NCBI RefSeq assembly: GCF_008757455.1
Contig: NZ_VCMV01000010.1
Location: forward strand, 34,643-98,642
Source: Microvirga brassicacearum
Lineage (GTDB): Bacteria; Pseudomonadota; Alphaproteobacteria; Rhizobiales; Beijerinckiaceae
Length of the DNA: 64,000 nt
Direction of reading: 5' to 3'
Shown: positions 21,632 through 31,087 of the stretch, one piece after another
How positions within the stretch are numbered: the stretch's first letter is position 1
Layout: each line of letters starts with the position of its first letter
Translations under genes and position numbers: made by a program
The notes under the pieces: model-generated
The model's input: only the letters and a program-made list of their open reading frames with translations
Databases searched by the model: none
What the model was told of the DNA's origin: nothing

Positions 21632-23191
21632 CCTGACCTAATGAAAAAAGCGATTTCAGATCTATGCTTTTTTCTGCAAATTTTCCGATCAGAATGGTAA
21701 AATAATCCTTCTCGACTTGTGTATAAACCTCAGACGAGATTTCGATGATTGGTCTCGGCACCTTGTGGTGCCAAGTCTGTGCCTTCCCATGCTCATCTTT
21801 CCGTTTAGTCTTCTCGAACAAGTCCCGGTATCTATGAGGTGAGATTCCGATAAATGGTTCGAACCGAACCATTTTGCTTTTCTCGTCGCCGCCGTTAACC
21901 CTATTTCGTCTATGATAATTTCGTCCTTATAGAGGTCTACTGCGTAACTCTTGGGATACGGTTCTATGTAAACAACCTTGCTGATTCCAGAAGATATGAT
22001 GTGTTTTGCGCAGAGATGGCAAGGGAACGTTGTACAGTATAGATTAGTACCTTGAAGTGAAATTCCCTTACGTGCTGCGTCAGTGATTGCATTCATTTCC
22101 GCATGTATAATTCGGCCATACTCAATTAGATCCATCAGAAGTAAATTCTTTTCGAGATCTATTTTATGATCTTCTTTTATTTTCTTAATCAATTCCCGCG
22201 ATTTAAGATTTTTGTACGCATCGTTTATTATGTTTGTTTCTGAAAATTTTCTCAGTAAATCGCTTAAGAGACGGTGCTTAAATTCTTCATTAGTATCGTA
22301 ACCCACGTTAAATTCTCGGGAATCGCCTGGATCATCCTCCCAATAGGTACCGCCGCTTGGACTCGGAACTTCGTTACACCCCAGGACCTTTACCTCGCCT
22401 TTCGGATCAAAGATTGCGGCTCCAACTTGCCTTGATAGATCAGTTGACCTCAACGAAGCTGACTTAGCCAAGTACATTCCGTATTCTTCCCTGCTAGGGG
22501 AGCAGAAATTATAACCAAATATTATTTTAATGAATCGCTCGATAGTTGAATCGATCGTTTTTTTGTTAGAACCGTCTATAAAAACGTCGCCCAATGGGAA
22601 TACATCTCTTATTCTCTGCCCACTGGTAACCGCGCTTTCGTGTTCATCCCGCGCTAGAAGCTTGGACGCCTGCTCATCAAAGTCCGAACTTCGCGTACTC
22701 ACCGAGTCGTACTCTCTCATTTGACCGGCGAGGCGTTCCTTTCGAACAAGATGGTCTGAATATATTGATATTTGAAATACCTGCTTACCGTATATTTCGC
22801 GAAATAATTTAATTTCTTCAGGGCGCTTTAATTGACGAATAATATATGCGGTTTTGTGTAAAGCTTTGTCAGAATCCTGGTGTTTTCTATATCTATACTC
22901 GCGAATTTTTAGAATACTTAACATTGCCATTATACTATTGTCGCCATATTCACGACGAAGCTCATTGGAGCGCGTGATTAGCGTATCGTATCGATCAAAT
23001 AAAGTATCAAATTTGCGCGCTAGCTTATTATCGAGAAGTGGTATCAATTTTGTGATATGTATATTTTCAACATCATAACCGAATAATTTTAATTTCTGCT
23101 CAATAGCTTCTGCAGTTTCGTCAAGATCGACACCTATTGGGCCTGCTAGACAGAAAAATAGCTCCGGATACTCGACTAGTTTTGATGTCAT
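21615..23191 (-). pseudogene. anti-phage dCTP/dCMP deaminase (AvcD type), frameshifted near the C-terminus
   Basis: The family contains phage-defence enzymes that deplete deoxycytidine nucleotides (AvcD and related dCTP deaminases). The N-terminus has the P-loop-like segment LAGPIGVDLDETAEAI. The deaminase zinc site is intact: H363-A-E365 (HAEMNAITDA) and C391/C394 (PCHLC). At 21899-21901 the frame shifts. Residues after DEIIIDEIG become unrelated, while the -1 frame gives the conserved tail VRFEPFIGISPHRYRDLF. One extra C in the + strand run CCC would restore a product of about 525 residues, the usual family size. As written, the first frame runs on to 21689 (500 residues). The gene is AT-rich (about 40% G+C by eye) and looks acquired. 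Confidence 0.85.
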
Positions 23192-23298
23192 CTTTTAAAG
23201 CTCGGCTTTACCATTCATGACGATACTAGGGTGACCGTGATTCGCTGAGGTGCTAGACTGATTCGGCTATAAGAATACAGCAATTTGGGAGAGTTGTT

Positions 23299-23514
23299 AT
23301 GGCCATGCACCTGCAGGTTGACATGCGTTGGTTGGCTGAGGAAATGTCCCGAATAGTGCCGTCTCGCCTTGAGGAACCTACAAATCTGACTGAGAATGTT
23401 AACAGGCAGCTCGCTGAGCGTTACGTTGCGGATTTCAGAGACTACGTTTTGGCTTTAGAGCCCGCTCTCCAAAAGGCTGCAGACGCCGATCCTAAACTCA
23501 AATTGAGCTACTAA
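23299..23514 (+). CDS. small protein of unknown function, divergent from the deaminase gene
   Basis: A 71-residue reading frame beginning MAMHLQVDMRWLAEEM, with GGGAGAG six bases before its ATG. It is soluble, probably helical and mildly acidic, with no motif I recognise. It lies 107 bases from the deaminase start on the other strand and in the same compositionally unusual segment. It could belong to the defence unit or be an unrelated passenger. This is also where an AvcI-like antisense RNA gene could sit, so its coding status is not certain. Confidence 0.5.
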   Translation: MAMHLQVDMRWLAEEMSRIVPSRLEEPTNLTENVNRQLAERYVADFRDYVLALEPALQKAADADPKLKLSY

Positions 23515-23641
23515 GCTCCGCCTCTCGGACGAGATTTGTCTTTCACAACTGTTTGGTCATTAGCCGAACACCCTGTTCGCCTTTTGAAAGACATTATGCG
23601 TAGCCCGAAATTCAGAAGGCGCATTAGTCTGGTTCGTCCCC

Positions 23642-24625
23642 ATGCTCTCCCGCGTCTTCGGCTTCTCCCGACGTCCCTTCGATTCCCTCTCCGAGCAGGA
23701 GATCCTTGCGCTCGCCATCTCGTCCGAGGAGGATGACGGGCGGATTTATCGGGCTTATGCGGCCGGTTTGCGCGACTCGTTTCCGCAATCCGCCAAGGTC
23801 TTCGACGACATGGCCGATGAGGAGGACCGGCACCGGACCGCGCTGATCGAGGCGCATCGGCGGCGCTTCGGCGATACCATTCCGCTGATCCGGCGCGAGC
23901 ATGTGCGCGGTTATTACGAGCGCAAACCGGATTGGCTCGTGCGGCCGCTGGGGATTGAAAAGGTGCGCGCGGCCGCCGAAGACATGGAGGAACAGGCGCA
24001 TCGCTTCTATATGGAAGCAGCCAAGCGCACGACCGATGCGTCGACCCGCAAGCTGCTGGGCGATCTCGCGGCGGCCGAGCAGGGGCATCAATCGCTCGCG
24101 CGCCAGCTCGGCCTGACCCACACGCCCGAATCCGTGAAGGACGACGAGCGCCAGACGGAACGGCGCCAACGCATTCTCACCTATATCCAGCCGGGTCTTG
24201 CGGGCCTGATGGACGGGTCGGTCTCGACCCTGGCGCCGATTTTTGCCGCCGCCTTCGCCACCCAGGATACCTGGCAGACCTTTCTGGTCGGATTGTCGGC
24301 CTCCGTCGGCGCCGGCATTTCCATGGGGTTCACGGAAGCGGCCCATGACGACGGCAAGTTGTCCGGGCGCGGTTCGCCGGTCAAACGGGGGCTCGCCTCC
24401 GGCATCATGACGGCGATCGGCGGGCTCGGCCACGCGCTGCCCTATCTCATCCCGCATTTCTGGACCGCCACCACGGTGGCGATCGCCGTCGTCTTCGTCG
24501 AGCTCTGGGCGATCGCGTTCATCCAGAACCGCTACATGGACACGCCCTTCCTGCGCGCCGCGTTCCAGGTGGTGCTCGGCGGGTCGCTGGTTTTTGCGGC
24601 GGGCGTGCTCATCGGCAATGCGTAG
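23642..24625 (+). CDS. mbfA: membrane-bound ferritin MbfA (rubrerythrin-like domain fused to VIT1)
   Basis: A 327-residue fusion. The N-terminal ferritin-like domain (about 20-155) carries the di-iron ligands EEDDGR, EEDRH, EEQAH and AEQGH. The C-terminal VIT1-type part (about 180-327) has four or five membrane helices. In Bradyrhizobium and Agrobacterium MbfA exports iron and protects against iron and peroxide stress, under Irr control. I did not find a convincing Irr box here and there is no good Shine-Dalgarno before the ATG. It is the first gene of normal composition to the right of the AT-rich segment. Confidence 0.9.
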   Translation: MLSRVFGFSRRPFDSLSEQEILALAISSEEDDGRIYRAYAAGLRDSFPQSAKVFDDMADEEDRHRTALIEAHRRRFGDTIPLIRREHVRGYYERKPDWLVRPLGIEKVRAAAEDMEEQAHRFYMEAAKRTTDASTRKLLGDLAAAEQGHQSLARQLGLTHTPESVKDDERQTERRQRILTYIQPGLAGLMDGSVSTLAPIFAAAFATQDTWQTFLVGLSASVGAGISMGFTEAAHDDGKLSGRGSPVKRGLASGIMTAIGGLGHALPYLIPHFWTATTVAIAVVFVELWAIAFIQNRYMDTPFLRAAFQVVLGGSLVFAAGVLIGNA

Positions 24626-24661
24626 CGGATCGCCAAACCTGCGCCGCGCCGCTACAAGCGG

Positions 24662-25324
24662 ATGACCCTTTCAGCCCGAAACGAGCCCGGCTTGCAGAAT
24701 CCCGCGTCAAACACGAACCTCATCACGCATCTTGCCGATCTCGAAGCGCTCTACGGCGGCGCCGTCGAGGCCTCGCTTGTCAAGGAAACGGATCGCGTGG
24801 TGCCGGTCTACCGCGCCTTCATCGAGGCGGCACCCTTTGCCACCCTGGCGACCAGCGGTCCCGAAGGGCTCGATTGCTCACCGCGCGGCGACGGGCCGGG
24901 ATTCGTGCGCGTGGCGGACGACAAGACCCTGCTGCTGCCCGATAGACGCGGCAACAACCGCATCGATTCGTTACGCAATATTCTGCACGATCCGCGCGTG
25001 GCGCTGCTGTTCCTGATCCCCGGCATCGGCGAGACCCTGCGCGTGAATGGCCGCGCGGCGATCTCGACCGATCCGCAATTGCTGGCGAGTTTCGCCGTGG
25101 CGGAAAAGCCGCCGAAGACCGTTCTGGTCATCGCGGTCGAGACGGTTTTCTTCCAATGCTCCCGCGCGATCGTGCGTTCGCAATTGTGGAAGCCGGAGAC
25201 ACAGGTGGCGCGCGAATCTCTCCCGAGCGCGGGCGAAATGCTGGCAGCGTTGAGCAAAAACCAACTTGGCGGCACGGAATATGACCGCGCGCTGCCGGAG
25301 CGGGTCAGCAAGACGCTCTATTGA
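24662..25324 (+). CDS. pyridoxamine-5'-phosphate-oxidase-like FMN flavoprotein (MSMEG_1061 type)
   Basis: A 220-residue split-barrel flavoprotein. The pattern FATLATSGPEGLDCSPRGD followed by LPDRRGNNRIDSLRNI is typical of the FMN-binding PPOX-type family named after MSMEG_1061. The physiological substrate of this group is not established. It begins 36 bases after mbfA, reads the same way, and may be co-transcribed with it. Confidence 0.85.
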   Translation: MTLSARNEPGLQNPASNTNLITHLADLEALYGGAVEASLVKETDRVVPVYRAFIEAAPFATLATSGPEGLDCSPRGDGPGFVRVADDKTLLLPDRRGNNRIDSLRNILHDPRVALLFLIPGIGETLRVNGRAAISTDPQLLASFAVAEKPPKTVLVIAVETVFFQCSRAIVRSQLWKPETQVARESLPSAGEMLAALSKNQLGGTEYDRALPERVSKTLY

Positions 25325-25398
25325 TCGTCTGCCCTTGACCTTGGGCGAGTCGCCCGTGACAAAGCAGGGTCCCTTTCGTGTCACTTCTTGAGGAAACC

Positions 25399-25749
25399 AT
25401 GACCATTCAACGCATCAAGCCCGGCCCGCGCATGAGCGGCGCCGTCGTCCACGGCAACACCGTCTACCTGGCGGGTCAGGTCGCCCAGAATGCGGCCGGC
25501 CAGAGCGTCACTGAGCAGACCAAGGACATCCTGTCGATCATCGACGGGCTGCTGGCTGAGGCCGGCACCGACAAGACCAAGCTGCTGATGGTCAATATCT
25601 GGATCACCGACATGGCGACGTTCACGGAGATGAACGCGGTTTGGGATTCCTGGGTGCCCCAGGGCAACACCCCGGCCCGCGCCACCGTCGAGGCGAAGCT
25701 CGCGGCGCCTCAGTACAAGGTCGAGATCGCGGTCATCGCCGCCAAGTAA
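25399..25749 (+). CDS. RidA family protein (Rid/YjgF/UK114)
   Basis: A 116-residue single-domain protein of the Rid superfamily, whose archetype hydrolyses reactive enamine/imine intermediates from PLP enzymes. The ATG at 25399 follows TTGAGGAAA. Family features include GNTVYLAGQV near the start and the substrate-carboxylate arginine in PARATVEAKL. This subgroup is not necessarily the archetypal RidA, and its substrate cannot be told from sequence. Confidence 0.9.
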   Translation: MTIQRIKPGPRMSGAVVHGNTVYLAGQVAQNAAGQSVTEQTKDILSIIDGLLAEAGTDKTKLLMVNIWITDMATFTEMNAVWDSWVPQGNTPARATVEAKLAAPQYKVEIAVIAAK

Positions 25750-25783
25750 CCCGACGACATCAACAAATCCGTCGCGACACAAA

Positions 25784-25810
25784 AAAGCGGGCCCGCGATG
25801 GGCCCGCTTT
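25784..25810. terminator. bidirectional intrinsic terminator
   Basis: AAAGCGGGCCC and GGGCCCGCTTT form an 11-bp perfect stem with loop GCGAT. A run of six A on the left is a T-run for the minus strand, and TTT follows on the right. It sits between the convergent RidA and BA14K genes and serves both. Confidence 0.8.
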
Positions 25811-25831
25811 CGACTTTGTACCACAGGTGCT

Positions 25832-26329
25832 TTACGGGCAGGGGTGTCTCAGCCCGTCATATCCCAGATAGGTGCCGCTGCCGGGGTCATAGGATCTGTA
25901 CCGCTGCGCGCAATAGGCAACCGAGCTGTTCGCTCCGTAGGCCGGCGCCGCGTAGACGGGCGCTGCCTGCTGCTGCGCAATGGCGCCGCCGATGATCGCG
26001 CCGGTCGCCAACCCGAGGGCGCCGGCCGCAGCCGCGCCGCCGTAATTGTAGCCCCGGCGATAGCCGTAATAGGGCCGACCGTAATACGGACGCGCATAGC
26101 CATAACGCGGACCGCCGCGATATGCACCGCCATAGCCGCCGCGATAAGCGCCACGGTAGCCTCCCCGGCCTCGGTATTGCGCGTAGGTTGTTTGCAATTC
26201 GTCATTCTGAAGTGCCGCCAGCGGGGCGGTGAAGGTTGCGCTCTGCGCCTCGACCGGCCTCGTATCGGCGAAGAACGCTCCCGCGGCCAAAGCCCCGGTG
26301 GCAGCAACAGCCACTATCATCTTACGCAT
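25832..26329 (-). CDS. BA14K family secreted protein
   Basis: A 165-residue protein with an N-terminal signal peptide (hydrophobic to about residue 22, cleavage near VEA-QS). A Gly/Tyr/Arg-rich tract follows (about 50-95, repeating RGGYRGAYRGG-like units), then a glycine-zipper-like hydrophobic segment. The C-terminal BA14K signature is YCAQRYRSYDPGSGTYLGYDG. BA14K proteins are Brucella/Rhizobiales surface-associated immunoreactive proteins of uncertain function. A stress-type promoter motif lies upstream. Confidence 0.88.
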   Translation of the reverse strand: MRKMIVAVAATGALAAGAFFADTRPVEAQSATFTAPLAALQNDELQTTYAQYRGRGGYRGAYRGGYGGAYRGGPRYGYARPYYGRPYYGYRRGYNYGGAAAAGALGLATGAIIGGAIAQQQAAPVYAAPAYGANSSVAYCAQRYRSYDPGSGTYLGYDGLRHPCP

Positions 26330-26353
26330 GGGAAACTCCTTCCATGCTGACCG

Positions 26354-26378
26354 AACTCAAATTGCCCGGAGACGTTCC
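26354..26378 (-). promoter_or_regulatory. candidate EcfG-type promoter of the BA14K gene
   Basis: On the minus strand GGAAC (26378-26374), 17 bases, then GTT (26356-26354), which can also be read as GGAAC-N16-AGTT. This is near the EcfG consensus, about 25 bases before the BA14K start. Alphaproteobacterial small envelope proteins are often under this sigma factor. Confidence 0.45.
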
Positions 26379-26496
26379 GCGCTGCGGCGCAAAATCACCC
26401 GCCTCGCGCTGATGTGAGTCCCTTGGCTCTTCAGCGAGGGAGCGGATTGGCCGAACCTTCGGCCGTGCGGTTTGAGCGCTGACAGATGCTCGAATT

Positions 26497-27807
26497 CTAG
26501 AGGATAAACCGGCTCAGATCCGTGTTCTTGGCCAGGCTCTCCACCTCGCCGCGCACATAGGCGCCGTTGATGGTCATGGTCTCGCCGGAACGGTCGGGCG
26601 CCGTGAATGAAATCTCGTCGAGCACCCGCTCGAGCACCGTCTGCAGGCGCCGCGCCCCGATATTCTCGACCGAATTGTTTACCTGCACGGCGACTTCGGC
26701 CAGCGCATCGATGGAATCGTCGGTGAAGATCAACTCCATGCCTTCGGTACGCATCAGCGCCACCGTCTGCTTGATCAGGCTCGCCTCCGTCTCGGTGAGG
26801 ATGCGCTTGAAATCCTCCACCGTCAGCGACGCCAATTCGACGCGAATCGGCAGGCGCCCCTGCAATTCGGGCAGCAGGTCGGAGGGTTTCGACACATGGA
26901 ACGCGCCCGAGGCGATGAACAGGATGTGGTCGGTCTTGACCGCGCCGTGCTTGGTCGCAACGGTCGTGCCCTCGATTAGCGGCAGCAGATCGCGCTGAAC
27001 GCCTTCGCGCGAGACATCGGCGCCGCCACGACCTTCCCGGGCGCAGATCTTGTCGATCTCATCGAGAAACACGATGCCGTTATTCTCCACCTGGCTGATT
27101 GCGTCCTGCACGATCGCATCCTGGTCGATCAGCTTGTCGGCTTCCTCTGCCAGCAGGGGCGCATAGGCATCGACCACGGTGGTGCGGCGGGCCTTGGTGC
27201 GGCCGCCGAAGGCCTTGCCGAACATGTCGCCAAGGTTGATCGCGCCCATCGAGGCGCCGGGCATGCCGGGAATCTCGAACATCGGCAGGCCCTGGCCGCC
27301 GCTTTGCTGCACCTCGATCTCGATTTCCTTGTCGTCGAGTTCGTTGGCGCGCAGCTTGCGACGAAACGAATCGCGGGTCGCGGCACTCGCGGTCGTTCCC
27401 ACCAGCGCATCGAGCACCCGCTCCTCGGCTGCGAGATGCGCTTTCGCCTCGACCTGGCGGCGCCGATCTTCCTTCACAAGGCCGATTCCGATCTCGACGA
27501 GGTCGCGGATGATCTGCTCCACGTCGCGGCCCACATAGCCGACTTCGGTGAACTTCGTCGCCTCCACCTTCAGGAACGGCGCATTGGCGAGCCGCGCCAG
27601 CCGGCGCGAAATCTCGGTCTTGCCGCAGCCTGTGGGCCCGATCATCAGGATGTTTTTCGGCGCCACTTCCTCGCGCAACGCCCCTTCGAGCTGCTGGCGC
27701 CGCCAGCGGTTGCGCAACGCGATGGCGACGGCGCGCTTGGCGTCGTTCTGGCCAACGATATAGCGGTCGAGTTCGGAGACGATTTCACGGGGAGAGAAGG
27801 AGGTCAT
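26497..27807 (-). CDS. hslU: ATP-dependent protease ATPase subunit HslU
   Basis: AAA+ unfoldase (436 residues) that feeds substrates to HslV in the cytoplasm. Walker A is GPTGCGKTE, the Walker B region has [11 protein letters not shown], and the pore motif GYVGRDVE is present. It ends DLSRFIL, the C-terminal tail that docks into HslV. An I domain occupies about residues 110-240. It follows hslV by 24 bases. Confidence 0.97.
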   Translation of the reverse strand: MTSFSPREIVSELDRYIVGQNDAKRAVAIALRNRWRRQQLEGALREEVAPKNILMIGPTGCGKTEISRRLARLANAPFLKVEATKFTEVGYVGRDVEQIIRDLVEIGIGLVKEDRRRQVEAKAHLAAEERVLDALVGTTASAATRDSFRRKLRANELDDKEIEIEVQQSGGQGLPMFEIPGMPGASMGAINLGDMFGKAFGGRTKARRTTVVDAYAPLLAEEADKLIDQDAIVQDAISQVENNGIVFLDEIDKICAREGRGGADVSREGVQRDLLPLIEGTTVATKHGAVKTDHILFIASGAFHVSKPSDLLPELQGRLPIRVELASLTVEDFKRILTETEASLIKQTVALMRTEGMELIFTDDSIDALAEVAVQVNNSVENIGARRLQTVLERVLDEISFTAPDRSGETMTINGAYVRGEVESLAKNTDLSRFIL

Positions 27808-27831
27808 GATCTGTCTTGGCCCAGATGGGAG

Positions 27832-28383
27832 TTATTTTTCGTCGAGCGTCTCGATGACGATGTTGCCGTTCGTATAGACGCAGATTTCCGCGGCGATGCC
27901 GAGAGAGCGGCGCACCATCGCCTCGGCATCCATGCCTGAATCCGACAGTGCCCGGGCAGCCGCCAGCGCGTAATTACCCCCGGAGCCGATCGCCATGATG
28001 CCGCCTTCGGGCTCCAGCACGTCACCGGAGCCGGACAGCAGCAGCCCGACCTGCTTGTCGGCCACCAGCATCATCGCCTCGAGCCGGCGTAAGTAGCGGT
28101 CGGTGCGCCAATCCTTGGTGAGCTCGACGCAGGCGCGGGTGAGCTGGCCCGGATATTGTTCGAGCTTGGCCTCGAGGCGCTCGAACAGCGTGAAGGCATC
28201 GGCCGTCGAGCCCGCGAAGCCGCCGATGACCTCGCCCTTGCTCAGGCGTCGCACTTTTCTGGCATTGCCCTTGACGATGGTCTGGCCGAGGCTGACCTGA
28301 CCGTCGCCGCCGATGACGACGCGGCCGCCTTTGCGGATCATCAGGATGGTGGTGGCATGCATGGTGGGAGGGGCGTCGGACAA
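27832..28383 (-). CDS. hslV: ATP-dependent protease peptidase subunit HslV
   Basis: Proteasome-beta-like threonine peptidase of 183 residues. A ten-residue propeptide precedes the catalytic Thr11 ([14 protein letters not shown]), as in the family. [15 protein letters not shown] and [14 protein letters not shown] are conserved. It forms an operon with hslU and is divergent from hisB across 127 bases, the standard Rhizobiales order. Confidence 0.96.
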   Translation of the reverse strand: MSDAPPTMHATTILMIRKGGRVVIGGDGQVSLGQTIVKGNARKVRRLSKGEVIGGFAGSTADAFTLFERLEAKLEQYPGQLTRACVELTKDWRTDRYLRRLEAMMLVADKQVGLLLSGSGDVLEPEGGIMAIGSGGNYALAAARALSDSGMDAEAMVRRSLGIAAEICVYTNGNIVIETLDEK

Positions 28384-28510
28384 GCGGCAAACTCCGAAAG
28401 GGACGATCCTGACTTAAGCATTCATCATGCAAAAGCAACGCGGGTAGCGTTTCGTCGCGGGTCTTGTTAGAACGCGCCGTCTTCTCAATGTGTCTGCCAA
28501 GGATTTTCCG

Positions 28511-29098
28511 ATGCGTGAAGCGAGCGTCAGCCGCCGCACCGCCGAAACCGACGTCAACGTGTCGATCGCCCTCGACGGCATCGGCAAGGCCGAGATCGCG
28601 ACTGGCGTGGGCTTCCTCGACCACATGCTCGAGCTCTTCGCCCGTCACGGCCTGTTCGACGTCACCGTGAAGGTGACGGGCGACCTGCATGTGGACCAGC
28701 ATCACACGACGGAAGATACCGGCATCGCCCTCGGCCAGGCCTTCGCCCAGGCGCTCGGCGACAAGAAGGGCATCGCGCGCTACGCCGACATCCACATGCC
28801 CATGGACGAGACGCTGACGCGCGTTTCGCTCGATATTTCGGGCCGGCCGTTCCTTGTGTTCAACACCACGTTTCCGACCGAGAAGATCGGCGCTTTCGAC
28901 ACCGAGCTGGTGCGCGAATTCTTCCAGGCCTTCGCCATTCAGGCGGGCGTGACCCTGCATGTGGAGACGCTCTACGGCGCCAATTCGCATCATATTGCCG
29001 AGAGCTGCTTCAAGGGCCTGGCGCGGGTGCTGCGTCGCGCCGTCGCGGTGGACCCGAAAGAGGGAGGCCGCGTTCCCTCCACCAAGGGCACGCTGTAG
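28511..29098 (+). CDS. hisB: imidazoleglycerol-phosphate dehydratase HisB
   Basis: Seventh step of histidine synthesis. The 195-residue monofunctional form has the metal-binding repeats [13 protein letters not shown] and [16 protein letters not shown] chose ATG 28511 because AAGGA lies seven bases upstream and [14 protein letters not shown] matches relatives. A GTG at 28490 would add seven residues. It leads the hisB-hisH-hisA-hisF-hisE run. Confidence 0.96.
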   Translation: MREASVSRRTAETDVNVSIALDGIGKAEIATGVGFLDHMLELFARHGLFDVTVKVTGDLHVDQHHTTEDTGIALGQAFAQALGDKKGIARYADIHMPMDETLTRVSLDISGRPFLVFNTTFPTEKIGAFDTELVREFFQAFAIQAGVTLHVETLYGANSHHIAESCFKGLARVLRRAVAVDPKEGGRVPSTKGTL

Positions 29099-29217
29099 CG
29101 TTTTTCATCGCGACCCGGGAATCCCGCAGAAGCGATCCGGGTTTTGATGATATGAGTCTTCCTGTGAGAACGCCGCTCGCCGGCGCTTTCCCGGAATACC
29201 CCGAAGGACAATCGCCG

Positions 29218-29700
29218 ATGGCCAGTTTTACCCTGCATCTGCCGCGCGATGCGCGCCCCGGTGATCCGGGCGCATTGGAGCGGGCCGAGGTCGTGAAGGA
29301 CGCGTTTTCGTGGGGCGCTTTCTTCTTCACCGCCCTGTGGTTCTTCTATCATCGATGCTGGATTGCCGGCCTTCTGGTGCTGATTGCCGTCGTGACGCTG
29401 AACGGCCTGATGTCGGTGCTCGACATTTATCCGTTGGCGGCCTTCGTCGCGCAGGTGCTGCTGTGTTGGCTGATTGGCCTCGAGGCCAATTCGTTGCGCC
29501 GTTGGACGCTGACCCGGCGCGGCCTGCCCGCTTTCGATGTGGTGAGCGCGCCGGACCAGGATGAGGCGGAGGCCAAGTCCTACGCCCGCTGGCTGGCACG
29601 CACCGCGCCACTGCCGCGCCCCGCAGGACCGGCCGTGCGGCCGCGGCCCACCGGCGAACCGGTGCTCGGCCTCTTCCCCGACCCGGAGCGCTTCCGGTGA
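29218..29700 (+). CDS. DUF2628 domain membrane protein
   Basis: A 160-residue protein with about three hydrophobic helices ([42 protein letters not shown]) and a proline-rich C-terminus. This matches DUF2628, a family of unknown function. ATG 29218 follows GAAGGA, while an earlier in-frame ATG at 29152 gives a poor N-terminus. It is inserted between hisB and hisH and overlaps hisH by four bases (GTGA), so it is co-translated with histidine enzymes. Rhizobiales often carry it here. Confidence 0.82.
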   Translation: MASFTLHLPRDARPGDPGALERAEVVKDAFSWGAFFFTALWFFYHRCWIAGLLVLIAVVTLNGLMSVLDIYPLAAFVAQVLLCWLIGLEANSLRRWTLTRRGLPAFDVVSAPDQDEAEAKSYARWLARTAPLPRPAGPAVRPRPTGEPVLGLFPDPERFR

Positions 29701-30347
29701 ACGTCGCTATCGTCGATTACGGCTCGGGCAATCTGCACTCGGCCGCCAAAGCCTTCGAACGTGCCGCGCGCGAAGCCGGATTGAACGAGACGATCACCGT
29801 CACGGCGGATCCCGCACGCGTCGCCGCGGCGGATCGCATCGTGCTGCCGGGCGTCGGCGCATTCGCCGATTGCCGGCGCGGGCTTGATGCCGTGCCGGGC
29901 ATGGTGGAAGCGCTGACCCGCAGCGTGCGCGAAGGCGGCCGGCCATTCCTCGGCATCTGCGTCGGCATGCAGTTGATGGCGACGCGCGGGCTCGAACATG
30001 TGACGAGCGAAGGGCTCGACTGGATTCCGGGCGACGTGAAGGCCATCGCACCTAACGATCCGGCCCTGAAGATTCCCCATATGGGCTGGAACAACCTGCG
30101 CCAGCACCGCCCGCACCCGCTCCTCGACGGCATCTCAACCGGCGATGACGGGCTGCATGCCTATTTCGTCCATTCCTTTGCGCTGGAGGCGAAGGAGCCC
30201 GCCGATGTGGTGGCGACCGTCGATTACGGCGGCGCGGTGACGGCGCTCGTCGCGAAGGACAACATGGCCGGCACGCAATTCCACCCCGAGAAAAGCCAGG
30301 CTCTCGGTCTCAAGCTCATTGCCAATTTCCTGAGGTGGCGCCCGTGA
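29697..30347 (+). CDS. hisH: imidazole glycerol phosphate synthase glutaminase subunit HisH
   Basis: Class-I glutamine amidotransferase that supplies ammonia to HisF. The 216 residues show the nucleophile Cys88 (FLGICVGMQ) and the catalytic His-Glu pair in [13 protein letters not shown] starts at both ends of this gene overlap the neighbouring reading frames. Confidence 0.96.
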   Translation: MNVAIVDYGSGNLHSAAKAFERAAREAGLNETITVTADPARVAAADRIVLPGVGAFADCRRGLDAVPGMVEALTRSVREGGRPFLGICVGMQLMATRGLEHVTSEGLDWIPGDVKAIAPNDPALKIPHMGWNNLRQHRPHPLLDGISTGDDGLHAYFVHSFALEAKEPADVVATVDYGGAVTALVAKDNMAGTQFHPEKSQALGLKLIANFLRWRP

Positions 30348-31087
30348 TTCTCTTTCCAGCCATCGACCTGAAGGAAGGCCGCTGCGTCCGTCTCATCCAG
30401 GGCGACATGGACCAGGCGACCGTGTTCAGCGACGACCCGGCAGCCCAAGCCGCCGCCTTCGAAAGCCAGGGTTTCGAATGGCTGCACGTAGTCGATCTCG
30501 ACGGGGCTTTCGCCGGCAAGCCGATGAATGCGGCAGCAGTGGAAGCCATCCTCCGGCGCATTCGCATTCCAGTGCAGCTCGGCGGCGGCATTCGCGACAT
30601 GAAGACCGTCGAGGGCTGGCTCGCCAAGGGCGTTTCCCGTGTCATCATCGGCACCGCGGCGGTGCGCGACCCGGCCTTCGTGCGTGAGGCGGCGCGGCTG
30701 CATCCGGGCAAGGTCGCGGTCGGCATCGATGCCAAGGACGGTCTGGTGGCGGTCGAGGGCTGGGCGCAGACTTCGACGCTCACCGCCGAAGAGCTTGGCC
30801 GCCGCTTCGAGGATGCAGGGGTCGCAGCGATCATCTACACGGACATTGCCCGCGACGGCATTCTCAAAGGGCTCAACATTCCGATGACGCTGGCGCTGGC
30901 GCGCGCGGTGAAAATCCCCGTCATCGCCTCGGGCGGGCTTGCCTCCATGGCCGATATCGAGCGGTTGACGCAAGCGGATTGCGCGATCCTCGGCGGCGCC
31001 ATTTCGGGCCGCGCGCTCTATGACGGCCGCATCGATCCCGATCAGGCGCTGGCGCTGCTGCGCTCCATCCGGCGGGAGACGGCCTGA
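30344..31087 (+). CDS. hisA: phosphoribosylformimino-5-aminoimidazole carboxamide ribotide isomerase HisA
   Basis: TIM-barrel isomerase of 247 residues. I use the GTG at 30344, which overlaps the hisH stop and gives the family start [16 protein letters not shown] nine bases earlier is less likely. The catalytic aspartates are in PAIDLK and in [10 protein letters not shown], and the phosphate-binding loops GGGIRD and ASGGLAS are present. Confidence 0.96.
   Translation: MILFPAIDLKEGRCVRLIQGDMDQATVFSDDPAAQAAAFESQGFEWLHVVDLDGAFAGKPMNAAAVEAILRRIRIPVQLGGGIRDMKTVEGWLAKGVSRVIIGTAAVRDPAFVREAARLHPGKVAVGIDAKDGLVAVEGWAQTSTLTAEELGRRFEDAGVAAIIYTDIARDGILKGLNIPMTLALARAVKIPVIASGGLASMADIERLTQADCAILGGAISGRALYDGRIDPDQALALLRSIRRETA

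Noticed and set aside
21860..21910. Programmed -1 frameshifting in the deaminase gene
   Set aside because: The site lacks a slippery heptamer and I see no obvious downstream pseudoknot, so a simple indel or sequencing error is likelier.
23520..23641. Irr/ICE box upstream of mbfA
   Set aside because: The nearest stretch (AAATTCAGAAGG) matches the motif poorly and lacks symmetry.
23536..23736. 66-residue frame before mbfA
   Set aside because: It overlaps mbfA in another register, with no ribosome binding site and no motif.
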